From an uncultured Clostridia bacterium (lineage in GTDB: Bacteria > Bacillota > Clostridia > Lachnospirales > Lachnospiraceae): DNA of 8,265 nt. Positions 1 to 6,673 of this stretch are shown here, piece by piece. The stretch spans positions 1 to 8,265 of the forward strand of contig CAMONF010000009.1 of the NCBI GenBank assembly GCA_946620335.1, written 5' to 3'. Position 1 is the stretch's first letter; each line of letters opens with the position of its first letter. The notes under the pieces are model-generated. The model worked only from the letters and a program-made list of their open reading frames with translations. It was not told the origin of the DNA and made no database searches. The translations under genes were made by a program, and so were the position numbers.

Positions 1-12
1 AGAGCCGTCAGA

Positions 13-1392
13 ATGAACCACAGCTCGCACCTCTTGCAGCTGGAAGAGTTCAACATGTACCCCCTGGTGGATGTGGATAACCCCAATACCTTCCGGGACC
101 TCTATCCCTACACCGAGGTGCCCAAGGTCGCTTTCAACGACCGTGTTGTTCCCCACCACATGCCGGACCAGATCTGGATCACCGACACGACCTTTCGTGA
201 CGGCCAGCAGTCCAGGGAGCCCTACACCACAGAGCAGATGGTGAACATCTACGATTATCTCCACCGCCTGGGCGGCCCCAAGGGGCTGATCCGCCAGTGC
301 GCGTTCTTCCTCTATGACAAGAAGGACCGCTTAGCAGGGGAAAAGTGCCGGGAGCGGGGCTACCGCTATCCGGAGGTCACCAGCTGGATCCGCGCGAGCC
401 ACAAGGACTTTGAGCTGGTCAAGTCCATGGGCCTGAGGGAGACCGGTATCCTGGTCTCCTGCTCGGACTACCACATCTTCTACAAGCTCCACATGACCAG
501 AAAGCAGGCCATGGAGCACTATCTGAGCGTGGTCAAGGAGTGCCTTGAGATGGGCATTTCCCCGCGATGCCACCTGGAGGATATCACCAGGGCCGACATT
601 TACGGTTATGTCATCCCCTTCTGCTATGAGCTCATGCGGCTGAGGAGCGAGTACGGTATCCCCATCAAGGTCCGGGCCTGCGATACCATGGGCTACGGCG
701 TCAATTACCCCGGCGCGGTCATCCCGCGGTCGGTGCCCGGCATCATCTACGGCCTCATGGTCCACGCCGGCGTTCCCTCGAGCCTCATCGAGTGGCACGG
801 CCACAACGACTTCTACAAGGCTGTCTCCAACTCCACCACCGCCTGGCTCTACGGCGCCAGCTCCGTCAACTGCTCCCTCTTCGGAATCGGCGAGCGGACC
901 GGCAACACGCCGCTGGAAGCCATGGTCTTCGAGTACGCCCAGCTCCGGGGCACCCTGGACGGCATGGACACCACCGTCATCACCGAGCTGGCTGAGTACT
1001 ACGAGAAGGAACTGGGCTACGCGATCCCGCCCCAGACGCCCTTCGTCGGCGAGCAGTTCAACGTGACCCGGGCCGGCATCCATGCCGACGGCATCATGAA
1101 GAACGAGGAAATATACAACATTTTCGACACGGACAAGTACTTAAAGCGCCCGCCGGAAGTGGCCATCTCCAACACCTCGGGCGTAGCCGGCATCGCCGTG
1201 TGGATCAACACCCACTACAAGGTGCCGGAGGATATGGTGATCGACAAGAAGTCCGAGATCGTGCTCCTGCTCAAAGCCTGGGTGGACGAGCAGTATGAGA
1301 ACGGCCGTGTGACCGTGGTCACCAATAAGGAAATGCATCGCGAGACTGCAAAAGCCATGGAAATCCTTGGTATGAGTCTAGAGAAAAAGTAA
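13..1392 (+). CDS. Re-citrate synthase (HMGL-like family)
   Basis: Predicted to condense acetyl-CoA and oxaloacetate into citrate with Re-face stereochemistry, as in anaerobes such as Clostridium kluyveri that lack the usual Si-type enzyme. The 459-residue protein has a DRE-TIM barrel: DTTFRDGQQS at residues 58-67 (R62, D63), DTMGYG at 224-229, the metal-binding HGHND at 262-266 and GIGERTGN at 291-298, followed by RAGIHADG at 353-360. It lacks the C-terminal leucine-binding regulatory domain of 2-isopropylmalate synthase. The isocitrate dehydrogenase gene 39 bases downstream favours citrate synthesis over isopropylmalate or homocitrate synthesis. The start is uncertain: the frame is open to the left edge, so the true start may lie outside. 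An in-frame ATG at 55 has a better ribosome site (GGAAGAG at 42-48), but residues 6-15 resemble the N-terminus I recall in relatives, so I keep 13. Homocitrate synthase is the main alternative. Confidence 0.85.
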   Translation: MNHSSHLLQLEEFNMYPLVDVDNPNTFRDLYPYTEVPKVAFNDRVVPHHMPDQIWITDTTFRDGQQSREPYTTEQMVNIYDYLHRLGGPKGLIRQCAFFLYDKKDRLAGEKCRERGYRYPEVTSWIRASHKDFELVKSMGLRETGILVSCSDYHIFYKLHMTRKQAMEHYLSVVKECLEMGISPRCHLEDITRADIYGYVIPFCYELMRLRSEYGIPIKVRACDTMGYGVNYPGAVIPRSVPGIIYGLMVHAGVPSSLIEWHGHNDFYKAVSNSTTAWLYGASSVNCSLFGIGERTGNTPLEAMVFEYAQLRGTLDGMDTTVITELAEYYEKELGYAIPPQTPFVGEQFNVTRAGIHADGIMKNEEIYNIFDTDKYLKRPPEVAISNTSGVAGIAVWINTHYKVPEDMVIDKKSEIVLLLKAWVDEQYENGRVTVVTNKEMHRETAKAMEILGMSLEKK

Positions 1393-1393
1393 A

Positions 1394-1415
1394 GCGGAGT
1401 GGTTTTATTTTCCGC
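1394..1415 (+). promoter_or_regulatory. Small hairpin between citrate synthase and icd
   Basis: GCGGA at 1394-1398 can pair with TCCGC at 1411-1415, extended by one G-U pair, with a U-rich loop. It begins one base after the upstream stop codon and ends five bases before the icd ribosome site. It could affect mRNA processing or the relative expression of the two genes. No T-run follows, so it does not look like a terminator. A stem this short could occur by chance. Confidence 0.3.
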
Positions 1416-1420
1416 AGAAT

Positions 1421-1424
1421 GGAG
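1421..1424 (+). promoter_or_regulatory. icd ribosome binding site
   Basis: GGAG lies seven bases before the ATG at 1432. It decides the start: the longer frame beginning with GTG at 1399 has no such site at the right distance and adds 11 residues not expected in this family. Confidence 0.75.
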
Positions 1425-1431
1425 TTTTATT

Positions 1432-2640
1432 ATGGAAAAAATCAAGATGACGACGCCGTTGGTCGAGATGGACGGAGACGAGATGACGAGAATCATCTGG
1501 CAGGCCATCAAGGACGAGCTGCTCACCCCCTTCGTTGACCTCAACACTGAATACTACGATCTGGGACTGAAGCACCGCGATGAGACCAACGACCAGGTCA
1601 CCATCGATGCCGCCAATGCCAATATGAAGTATGGCGTCAGCGTCAAGTGCGCCACCATCACGCCCAACAAGGCCCGCGTCGAGGAGTACGGCCTCAAGGC
1701 CATGTACAAGAGCCCCAACGGCACCATCCGCTCCATGCTGGACGGCACCGTTTTCCGCGCTCCCATCCTGGTGAAGGGCATCGATCCTGTCGTCAGCTGC
1801 TGGAAGAAACCCATCACGGTCGCCCGTCATGCCTACGGCGACGTCTACAAGGCGACAGAGATGAAGGTCGACGGACCCGGCAAGGCTGAGCTGGTCTTCA
1901 CCGCCGCCGACGGTACGGTTACCCGCAAGACCATCATGGAGTTCAAGGGACCGGGCGTCCTGCAGGGCATGCACAACCTGGACGCCTCCATCGAGAGCTT
2001 TGCCCGCAGCTGCTTCGCCTACGCCCTGGACCTTAAGCAGGACCTCTGGTTCGGCGCCAAGGACACCATCTCCAAGATCTACGACGGCAACTTCCGCGCC
2101 ATCTTCGAGCGGATCTATGAGGAGGAGTACATGGCAGCCTTCCAGGAGGCCGGCATCACCTTCTTCTACACACTGATCGACGATATCGTGGCCCGCATCA
2201 TGAAGAGCGAGGGCGGTTTCGTTCTGGCCCTCAAGAACTACGACGGCGACGTACAGTCCGACATGCTCTCCAGCGCCTTCGGGTCCCTGGCCATGATGAC
2301 ATCCATCCTGGTCTCCCCACACGGCTACTTCGAGTATGAGGCTGCCCACGGCACTGTCCAGCGCCACTACTACAAGCACCTGGTCGGAGAGGAGACCTCC
2401 ACCAACTCCGTGGCGACCATCTTCGCCTGGACCGGCGCCCTGAGAAAGCGCGGCGAGCTGGATGGAAATGAAGCCCTAGTGGACTTCGCCGGCAAGCTGG
2501 AGAAGGCTACCCTGGACACCATCGAGAGCGGCAAGATGACCGGCGACCTGATCCGGATCTGCAACCTGCCCCATAAGGAGAAGCTCAGCACCCATGGGTT
2601 CATCAAAGCGGTCAGAGCGACGCTTGAGAAGAGCCTTTAA
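1432..2640 (+). CDS. icd: NADP-dependent isocitrate dehydrogenase, dimeric type II
   Basis: Oxidatively decarboxylates isocitrate to 2-oxoglutarate with NADP+ as acceptor. The 402-residue protein belongs to the homodimeric class that includes human IDH1, not the E. coli-type Icd. Much of its numbering matches IDH1: KSPNGTIR ending at R100, R109 in GTVFR, R132 in ARHAYGD and Y139. Other active-site residues are K210 in AKDT, D250/D251 in LIDD, and D273/D277 in [17 protein letters not shown] at 305-312 carries the Arg-His pair (R311, H312) that marks NADP over NAD use. The N-terminus after the chosen ATG ([14 protein letters not shown] at 11-24) is typical of the family. It lies 39 bases after the citrate synthase stop on the same strand, so the two are probably co-transcribed for 2-oxoglutarate and glutamate supply. 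The GTG start at 1399 is rejected. Confidence 0.95.
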   Translation: MEKIKMTTPLVEMDGDEMTRIIWQAIKDELLTPFVDLNTEYYDLGLKHRDETNDQVTIDAANANMKYGVSVKCATITPNKARVEEYGLKAMYKSPNGTIRSMLDGTVFRAPILVKGIDPVVSCWKKPITVARHAYGDVYKATEMKVDGPGKAELVFTAADGTVTRKTIMEFKGPGVLQGMHNLDASIESFARSCFAYALDLKQDLWFGAKDTISKIYDGNFRAIFERIYEEEYMAAFQEAGITFFYTLIDDIVARIMKSEGGFVLALKNYDGDVQSDMLSSAFGSLAMMTSILVSPHGYFEYEAAHGTVQRHYYKHLVGEETSTNSVATIFAWTGALRKRGELDGNEALVDFAGKLEKATLDTIESGKMTGDLIRICNLPHKEKLSTHGFIKAVRATLEKSL

Positions 2641-2654
2641 TTAAAAATAAGCGG

Positions 2655-2738
2655 GAAAATGGGAATCAGGGACGGTTCCTTTTCCCACTTTTCGTAAACG
2701 AAAAGTGGGAAAAGGAACCGTCCCTGATTCCCATTTTC
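2655..2738. repeat. Perfect 41-bp inverted repeat, repeat locus A
   Basis: The arms 2655-2695 and 2698-2738 are exact reverse complements, separated by two bases. Inside each arm is a 28-base unit (2660-2687 and 2706-2733) that is itself an imperfect palindrome, with ends TGGGAA and TTCCCA. The element lies between two convergent genes, and transcripts from either side would fold into a very stable hairpin, so it may also help stop transcription in both directions. No uninterrupted T-run follows the stem, so it is not a textbook intrinsic terminator. The unit recurs at 6482-6673. Confidence 0.92.
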
Positions 2739-2755
2739 TCTCTATCGCAAAGTGT

Positions 2756-2788
2756 AAAAGTGGGAAAAGGAACCGCCCCTGATTCCCA
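2756..2788. repeat. Third copy of the repeat unit at locus A
   Basis: These 33 bases repeat 2701-2733 in the same direction with one change (T at 2721 is C at 2776). The 28-base unit proper is 2761-2788. It ends eight bases before the stop codon of the abc-f gene and could also pair with the first arm of the inverted repeat, giving an alternative fold. Confidence 0.9.
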
Positions 2789-2796
2789 CTATTGTT

Positions 2797-4707
2797 TCAT
2801 TCCTGCAGCGATTCCCAGAGAGCATATGCCTCCTCCAGCTCCTCCGCGATGGCGGCCTTGCGCAGGCTGAGTTCTGTCAGTTTCTGGGCGTCGGTGGCGA
2901 CGGCCGGGTCGGCCATGGTCTCGTCGATGGCGCTGTCTTCATTTTCCAGGGCCTCGATCCGGGCCTCGGTCTTTTTGAGGTCGCTCTCCAGCTTCCGGCG
3001 GCGGGCCTGCTCCTCCTTCTGGGCCTTCCAGTCCAACTTGGCCTCCGTCTCGCCGGCGGGGGCGGCTTCCTGGGTGACCTCGGTCAGGTGGGCCGATTCC
3101 ATGGTCTCCTTCTTCTCCAGGTAATAGTCGTAGTTGCCGATATAGTTGAGAAGAGAGCAGTGGGTCAGGTCCAGGATCCGGTGGGCCGTCTGGTTGATGA
3201 AGTAACGGTCGTGGGAGACGTAGAGGAGAGTGCCCTTGTAGGCGTTGAGGGCGGACTCAAGGATCTCCCGGGAGTTGATGTCCAGGTGGTTGGTGGGCTC
3301 GTCGAGGATGATGAGGTTGGCGTTGCCCAGCATGAGCTTGCAGAGGCTGACGCGGGCGCGCTCGCCGCCGCTCAGGGCGCTGATCTGCTTGAACACGTCC
3401 TCCCCGGTGAAGAGGAAGGCGGCCAGGGCGCTGCGGATCTTTGTGTTGTTGAGGTCGGGATAGTCGTCGCTCAGCTCCTCGAAAAGGGTCTTGTCCATGT
3501 GGAGGACCTGCATCTCCTGGTCGTAGTAGCCGACAGTGACCTTGGTGCCGAAGCGGACGGTGCCCCTGTCCGGGCGGACGAGGCCGTTCAGGATCTTCAG
3601 GATGGTGGACTTGCCGGTGCCGTTGTTGCCGATCAGGGCGACGTGCTCGCCTTTTTTGATCTCGAAGGAGAGGTCCGAGAAGAGGGTGGTGCCGTCGTAG
3701 CCTTTGGCCAGGTCCTCCACGGTGAGAACGTCGTTGCCGCTCTCATAGCGGGGGACGAAGGAGAAGTCGATGACGGCCTCCGGGCCGGCCGGTTTGTCCG
3801 GCATATCCATGCGGTCCAGCTTCTTCTGGCGGCTCTCGGCGGCGCGGATGGATTTCTCGCGGTTGAACTGCTTGTAGCGGGCGATGACCTCCTCCTCGTG
3901 CCGGCGGGCCGCCTCGGCCTTGGTCCAGGCCAGGAGCTGGGCGTGGCGGAGCTCGGCTTTCTTCTTGGAGTAGGCATCGTAGTTGCCCATATAGGTGCGG
4001 CTGGTGCCGTTGTCCAGCTCGATGACCTTGGTGACGACCCGGTTCAGGAAATACCGGTCGTGGGAGACGATGAGGACCGCTCCCTTGTAGTTCATGAGGT
4101 AGGTCTCAAGCCATACGATGGCGTTCATATCCAGGTGGTTGGTGGGCTCGTCGAGGAGGATGATGTCCGGCGCCGTGAGCAGGAGCTTGCCCAGGGCCAC
4201 CCGGGTCTTCTGCCCTCCGGAGAGGGTGGCGACTTTCTTGTCGAAGTCGTCCTCCGAAAAGCCAAGGCCCTTTAAGACGCCCACCACCTCGGAGCGGTAG
4301 GCGTAGCCGTTGGCCCGCTCGTAGGCCTCGTTCATCCGGGCGTAGGCGGCCATCTCCTCCTCCAGGGCATCCCCGGAGAGGGCGGCCATCCGCTTCTCGG
4401 AGGCCCGCATCCGCTCGTAGAGCTCTAAGACATCCCGGCGGACCATGAGGAGCTGCTCGAAAATGGTGGCATCGCCTGTCAGCTCCTGGTGCTGGGCCAG
4501 GTAGCCCATCCGCATGCCCTTGGCCAGGATGGCCTGGCCGCTGTCAGCGGGCAGGAGGTCCATAATGATTTTGAGGAGGGTGGATTTGCCGGCGCCGTTC
4601 ACGCCGACGAGGGCGGCCTTCTCGTGCTCCTCCACATAGAAGGAAACCTCGCGCAGGACTTCATTTCCCGGAAATGTTTTGCTGATTTTCTGGACGTTCA
4701 GGATCAT
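2797..4707 (-). CDS. ABC-F family ATPase, YdiF-like
   Basis: Soluble twin-ATPase protein of the ABC-F group, whose members bind the ribosomal E site and act on stalled or antibiotic-bound ribosomes; it is not a transporter. The 636 residues have no membrane segment. Domain 1: Walker A GVNGAGKST at 35-43, LSGGQ at 162-166, LLDEP at 184-188, SHDR at 215-218. A charged interdomain linker runs from about 236 to 322. Domain 2: GNNGTGKST at 360-368, LSGGE at 445-449, ILDEP at 467-471, SHDR at 498-501. A charged coiled-coil tail covers about 560-635, as in B. subtilis YdiF, which it resembles in length and layout. The ATG at 4707 has a strong ribosome site and gives the family N-terminus (MILNVQKISKTF). 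The frame stays open up to an ATG at 4824, but those 39 extra residues overlap the promoter region and do not fit the family. A role in antibiotic resistance cannot be read from the sequence. Confidence 0.93.
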   Translation of the reverse strand: MILNVQKISKTFPGNEVLREVSFYVEEHEKAALVGVNGAGKSTLLKIIMDLLPADSGQAILAKGMRMGYLAQHQELTGDATIFEQLLMVRRDVLELYERMRASEKRMAALSGDALEEEMAAYARMNEAYERANGYAYRSEVVGVLKGLGFSEDDFDKKVATLSGGQKTRVALGKLLLTAPDIILLDEPTNHLDMNAIVWLETYLMNYKGAVLIVSHDRYFLNRVVTKVIELDNGTSRTYMGNYDAYSKKKAELRHAQLLAWTKAEAARRHEEEVIARYKQFNREKSIRAAESRQKKLDRMDMPDKPAGPEAVIDFSFVPRYESGNDVLTVEDLAKGYDGTTLFSDLSFEIKKGEHVALIGNNGTGKSTILKILNGLVRPDRGTVRFGTKVTVGYYDQEMQVLHMDKTLFEELSDDYPDLNNTKIRSALAAFLFTGEDVFKQISALSGGERARVSLCKLMLGNANLIILDEPTNHLDINSREILESALNAYKGTLLYVSHDRYFINQTAHRILDLTHCSLLNYIGNYDYYLEKKETMESAHLTEVTQEAAPAGETEAKLDWKAQKEEQARRRKLESDLKKTEARIEALENEDSAIDETMADPAVATDAQKLTELSLRKAAIAEELEEAYALWESLQE

Positions 4708-4712
4708 GGATG

Positions 4713-4719
4713 CCCTCCC
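4713..4719 (-). promoter_or_regulatory. abc-f ribosome binding site
   Basis: On the minus strand GGGAGGG lies five bases before the ATG at 4707-4705. It fixes the start at 4707 and excludes the longer reading from 4824. Confidence 0.8.
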
Positions 4720-4738
4720 GGCAAGCGGCAAGGAGCGT

Positions 4739-4767
4739 TTGACAAGCCCTGGCCGTGTCATTATAAT
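4739..4767 (+). promoter_or_regulatory. Consensus vegetative promoter facing nnr
   Basis: A perfect -35 TTGACA (4739-4744) and perfect -10 TATAAT (4762-4767) are separated by exactly 17 bases, as expected for the main sigma factor. Transcription would start near 4774-4775 and run right into nnr, leaving an untranslated leader of about 190 bases. It lies in the gap between divergent genes. Exact consensus is rare, which suggests either strong basal transcription or a promoter that needs repression. Confidence 0.85.
4760..4765 (-). promoter_or_regulatory. Possible overlapping minus-strand -10 for abc-f
   Basis: The plus-strand -10 lies in the palindrome ATTATAAT (4760-4767), so the minus strand also reads TATAAT, at 4765-4760. 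It is 53 bases upstream of the abc-f start, a plausible promoter distance. I found no good -35 at 16-18 bases on that strand and no extended -10, so this call is weak. Confidence 0.3.
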
Positions 4768-4779
4768 GGGGTGGAATAT

Positions 4780-4844
4780 GGTACCTGTGCCGAAGGCGCG
4801 GACTGGAATCGGAATCATTCCCACTGCCGCCGCAAACAGGTACC
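4780..4844 (+). promoter_or_regulatory. Structured nnr leader: closing stem GGTACCTGT/ACAGGTACC
   Basis: GGTACCTGT at 4780-4788 is an exact reverse complement of ACAGGTACC at 4836-4844, and the predicted transcript begins only about five bases before it. Inside are weaker pairings, including GGAAT (4805-4809) with ATTCC (4817-4821). A second hairpin, GC-A-GCCC (4851-4857) with GGGCGC (4863-4868) around a GAAAA loop, follows directly. The whole could be an RNA regulatory leader, or the paired ends could be a protein operator. I do not recognise a known riboswitch. Confidence 0.45.
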
Positions 4845-4964
4845 CAAAGAGCAGCCCGAAAAGGGCGCAGACTATATACTACCATACTTTCCCCCGGTTT
4901 AGCACCCTGAAAATGAAAACAGGGCCAGCCTTTTGCCGGATACAGAAAAAAAGGAGGGCAGTCC

Positions 4965-6473
4965 ATGAAGCATATCGTCACAGCAGCACAGATGCAATCG
5001 AGGGACGGGTATACGATCCGGGAGATCGGAATCCCTTCGGCCGTCCTCATGGAGCGGGCTGCTCTGGCCATCGCCGAGGAAGTCCTGGCCTTCTGCCGGG
5101 AGGCGGGCAGACCTGCCCGGGTCCTCAGCGTATGCGGCAGCGGCAACAACGGCGGCGACGGCGTGGCCTGCGCCAGAATTCTGCACATGAAAGGTGTCGA
5201 TGCCTCCATCTATATCGCAGGGAACCCGGAACACTTCTCCGCGGACATGACTCAGCAGATGGAAATTGCCGGGAAGGCGGGTGTTCCCGAACTCAAAAAT
5301 CCTGCTTTCCGGGAGTTCGACGTACTGGTGGATGCCATTTTCGGGATCGGCCTTTCCCGGCCGGTGTCCGGCAGCTATGAGCGCACCATCGAGCGGATGA
5401 ACGCGGCCAAGGAGGCCGGCACCCGGATCGTCGCGGCGGACATTCCGTCGGGCATCTCGGCCGATACCGGCGCCGTCATGGGCTGCGCAGTCAAGGCGGA
5501 CGTCACCGTCACCATGCAGCTCCTGAAAGCCGGGCTGCTCCTGAACCCCGGCGCCATGTACGCCGGCCGGCTGGTCGCGGCAGACATCGGCATCGCGGAT
5601 AGAACAGCGGAGGCGGAGACGGAACCTCCCATCTACGCCCTGGAGGACGCGGATCTTTCACGCCTTCTTCCGGCCAGGATCCCGGCCGGCAACAAGGGGA
5701 CCTTCGGCAAGGTCCTGATCGCAGCCGGCAGCGCGGATATCTGCGGCGCGGCCGTTCTGGCAGGCGAGGCAGCCTTGCGGGCGGGAGCCGGCATGGTGAA
5801 GATCGTCACCCACGCATCCAACAGGCAGGCGGTCCATACCGCCCTCCCGGAAGCCCTGACTGCCTTTTACGAGGACGGGGACGGCGCCGCGGCAGCCGTT
5901 TTGGACAGCCTTGAGTGGGCGGATGTGGTGGTCGCCGGACCCGGAATCGGCACCGGCGGAGCGGCTTTCGCCATTCTGAAGACCTTGCTCGGCAGCTGCC
6001 GCCTTCCTCTGGTCCTGGACGCCGACGCCCTGAACTGCCTGTCCGCCCATGTGGAGCTGCTCGGCGACTACAGGGGGCCGGTCTTCATTACCCCCCACGT
6101 CGGGGAGATGAGCCGCCTGACCAGCGTATCCATCCCTGAGATCAAGGCTGATCTGCCCGCCAGGGCCCGGACCATGGCCGAGATGTGGGGCATCACCACC
6201 ATTTTGAAGGACGCCAGGACCTGCACGGCCATGCGCGACGGCTCTGTCTTTATCAACACCTCGGGAAATGACGGCATGGCCACCGCCGGCAGCGGCGACG
6301 TCCTCGCCGGCCTTCTGGGCGGCCTCATCGCCCAGGGCGGCGACCTCACCATGGCCGGGCCTCTGGCCGCCTACGTTCACGGCAGGGCAGGAGACAGGGC
6401 AGCCGCCATCCGCGGCCGGGCCGGCATGACCGCCAGGGACATCGCGGCGCATATCGGCGAAGTGATCGGCTGA
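4965..6473 (+). CDS. nnr: Bifunctional NAD(P)HX epimerase/dehydratase
   Basis: Cytosolic metabolite-repair enzyme that restores hydrated NADH and NADPH. The N-terminal YjeF_N domain (about 1-215) interconverts R and S forms of NAD(P)HX; it shows GSGNNGGDG at 58-66, D123 in LVDAIFGIGL and DIPSG at 159-163. The C-terminal ribokinase-like domain (about 230-500) is the ADP-dependent dehydratase: NKGTFGKVLIAAGS at 243-256, GPGIG at 325-329, LDADALN at 351-357, TPHVGE at 376-381 and GMATAGSGDVLAG at 437-449 with catalytic D445. At 502 residues it is full length for the fused bacterial form, with no missing key motif. The ATG has a strong AGGAGGG site six bases upstream (4952-4958). The consensus promoter at 4739 and a structured leader precede it. 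The alanine racemase gene follows on the same strand after a repeat cluster, a pairing common in Bacillota, although acpS, often nearby, is absent here. Confidence 0.95.
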   Translation: MKHIVTAAQMQSRDGYTIREIGIPSAVLMERAALAIAEEVLAFCREAGRPARVLSVCGSGNNGGDGVACARILHMKGVDASIYIAGNPEHFSADMTQQMEIAGKAGVPELKNPAFREFDVLVDAIFGIGLSRPVSGSYERTIERMNAAKEAGTRIVAADIPSGISADTGAVMGCAVKADVTVTMQLLKAGLLLNPGAMYAGRLVAADIGIADRTAEAETEPPIYALEDADLSRLLPARIPAGNKGTFGKVLIAAGSADICGAAVLAGEAALRAGAGMVKIVTHASNRQAVHTALPEALTAFYEDGDGAAAAVLDSLEWADVVVAGPGIGTGGAAFAILKTLLGSCRLPLVLDADALNCLSAHVELLGDYRGPVFITPHVGEMSRLTSVSIPEIKADLPARARTMAEMWGITTILKDARTCTAMRDGSVFINTSGNDGMATAGSGDVLAGLLGGLIAQGGDLTMAGPLAAYVHGRAGDRAAAIRGRAGMTARDIAAHIGEVIG

Positions 6474-6481
6474 GAAATAAT

Positions 6482-6551
6482 CTGGAAAGAGGGACGGTTC
6501 CTTTTCCGGATTTCAAATACAAAACGGAAAAGGAACCGTCTCTCTTTCCAG
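6482..6551. repeat. Inverted pair of repeat units, repeat locus B
   Basis: The arms 6481-6508 and 6525-6552 pair over 28 bases with a single G-T position (6492 with 6541), around a 16-base loop. The units are 6482-6509 and 6525-6551. The 17 bases at 6491-6507 are identical to 2669-2685 of locus A (GGGACGGTTCCTTTTCC), which ties the two loci to one family. It begins nine bases after the nnr stop and may act as a transcript barrier or stabiliser between nnr and alr. Confidence 0.9.
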
Positions 6552-6552
6552 A

Positions 6553-6570
6553 CTGTCCCTCTTTCCAGAG
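6553..6570. repeat. Partial repeat unit at locus B
   Basis: This stretch repeats the right half of the preceding unit in the same direction (GTCCCTCTTTCCAG against GTCTCTCTTTCCAG). Its left half is absent, so it looks like a truncated copy or the result of a slippage event. Confidence 0.65.
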
Positions 6571-6592
6571 CCGCTCGGTTTTCGAGTAAAAT

Positions 6593-6620
6593 GCGGAAAA
6601 GGAGCCGTCCTTCTTTCCGG
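6593..6620. repeat. Diverged repeat unit B3
   Basis: A 28-base unit in the same direction as 6525-6551. It folds on itself: CGGAAA pairs with TTTCCG at the ends, and AAGGA with TCCTT around a GCCG loop. The preceding CGGTTTTCGAGTAAA spacer (6576-6590) is also repeated before the next unit, giving a longer repeat of 45-46 bases spaced 52 bases apart. Confidence 0.8.
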
Positions 6621-6645
6621 GAACTCACGGTTTTCAAGTAAATAA

Positions 6646-6673
6646 GCGGATAAGGAACTGTCCTTCCATCCGG
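6646..6673. repeat. Diverged repeat unit B4
   Basis: A 28-base unit in the same direction as 6593-6620, preceded by the matching spacer CGGTTTTCAAGTAAA (6628-6642). Compared with B3, the end stem changes from an A-T pair to a T-A pair (CGGAT with ATCCG), so pairing is kept. The inner AAGGA/TCCTT stem is intact with an ACTG loop. It ends ten bases before the alr ribosome site. Confidence 0.78.

Noticed and set aside
331..1083. A 250-codon open frame on the minus strand opposite the citrate synthase gene
   Set aside because: Same reasoning: antisense to a conserved gene, biased composition and no motifs.
1405..2379. A 324-codon open frame on the minus strand opposite icd
   Set aside because: Antisense to a fully conserved isocitrate dehydrogenase, with a biased Asp/Val/Gly/Leu-rich product and no family resemblance.
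2655..2788. A CRISPR array at the repeat clusters
   Set aside because: There are too few units, neighbouring copies are inverted relative to each other, spacings are irregular, and no cas gene is present.
3088..4275. A 395-codon open frame on the plus strand opposite abc-f
   Set aside because: It lies wholly antisense to a clear ABC-F gene, has a low-complexity Val/Gly/Ala/Asp-rich product with no recognisable motif, and is the expected by-product of high GC at third positions.
4708..4824. A 39-residue N-terminal extension of the ABC-F protein
   Set aside because: It overlaps the consensus promoter region, does not fit the family N-terminus, and the internal ATG at 4707 has a strong ribosome site.
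4679..5380. A 233-codon plus-strand frame overlapping the start of nnr, including a possible leader peptide from ATG 4778
   Set aside because: Its second half is an out-of-frame reading of nnr, the ATG at 4778 has no ribosome site, and the frame does not stop before nnr.
5658..6452. A 264-codon open frame on the minus strand opposite nnr
   Set aside because: Antisense shadow of the dehydratase domain; its Gly/Ala/Asp/Val-rich product has no motif.
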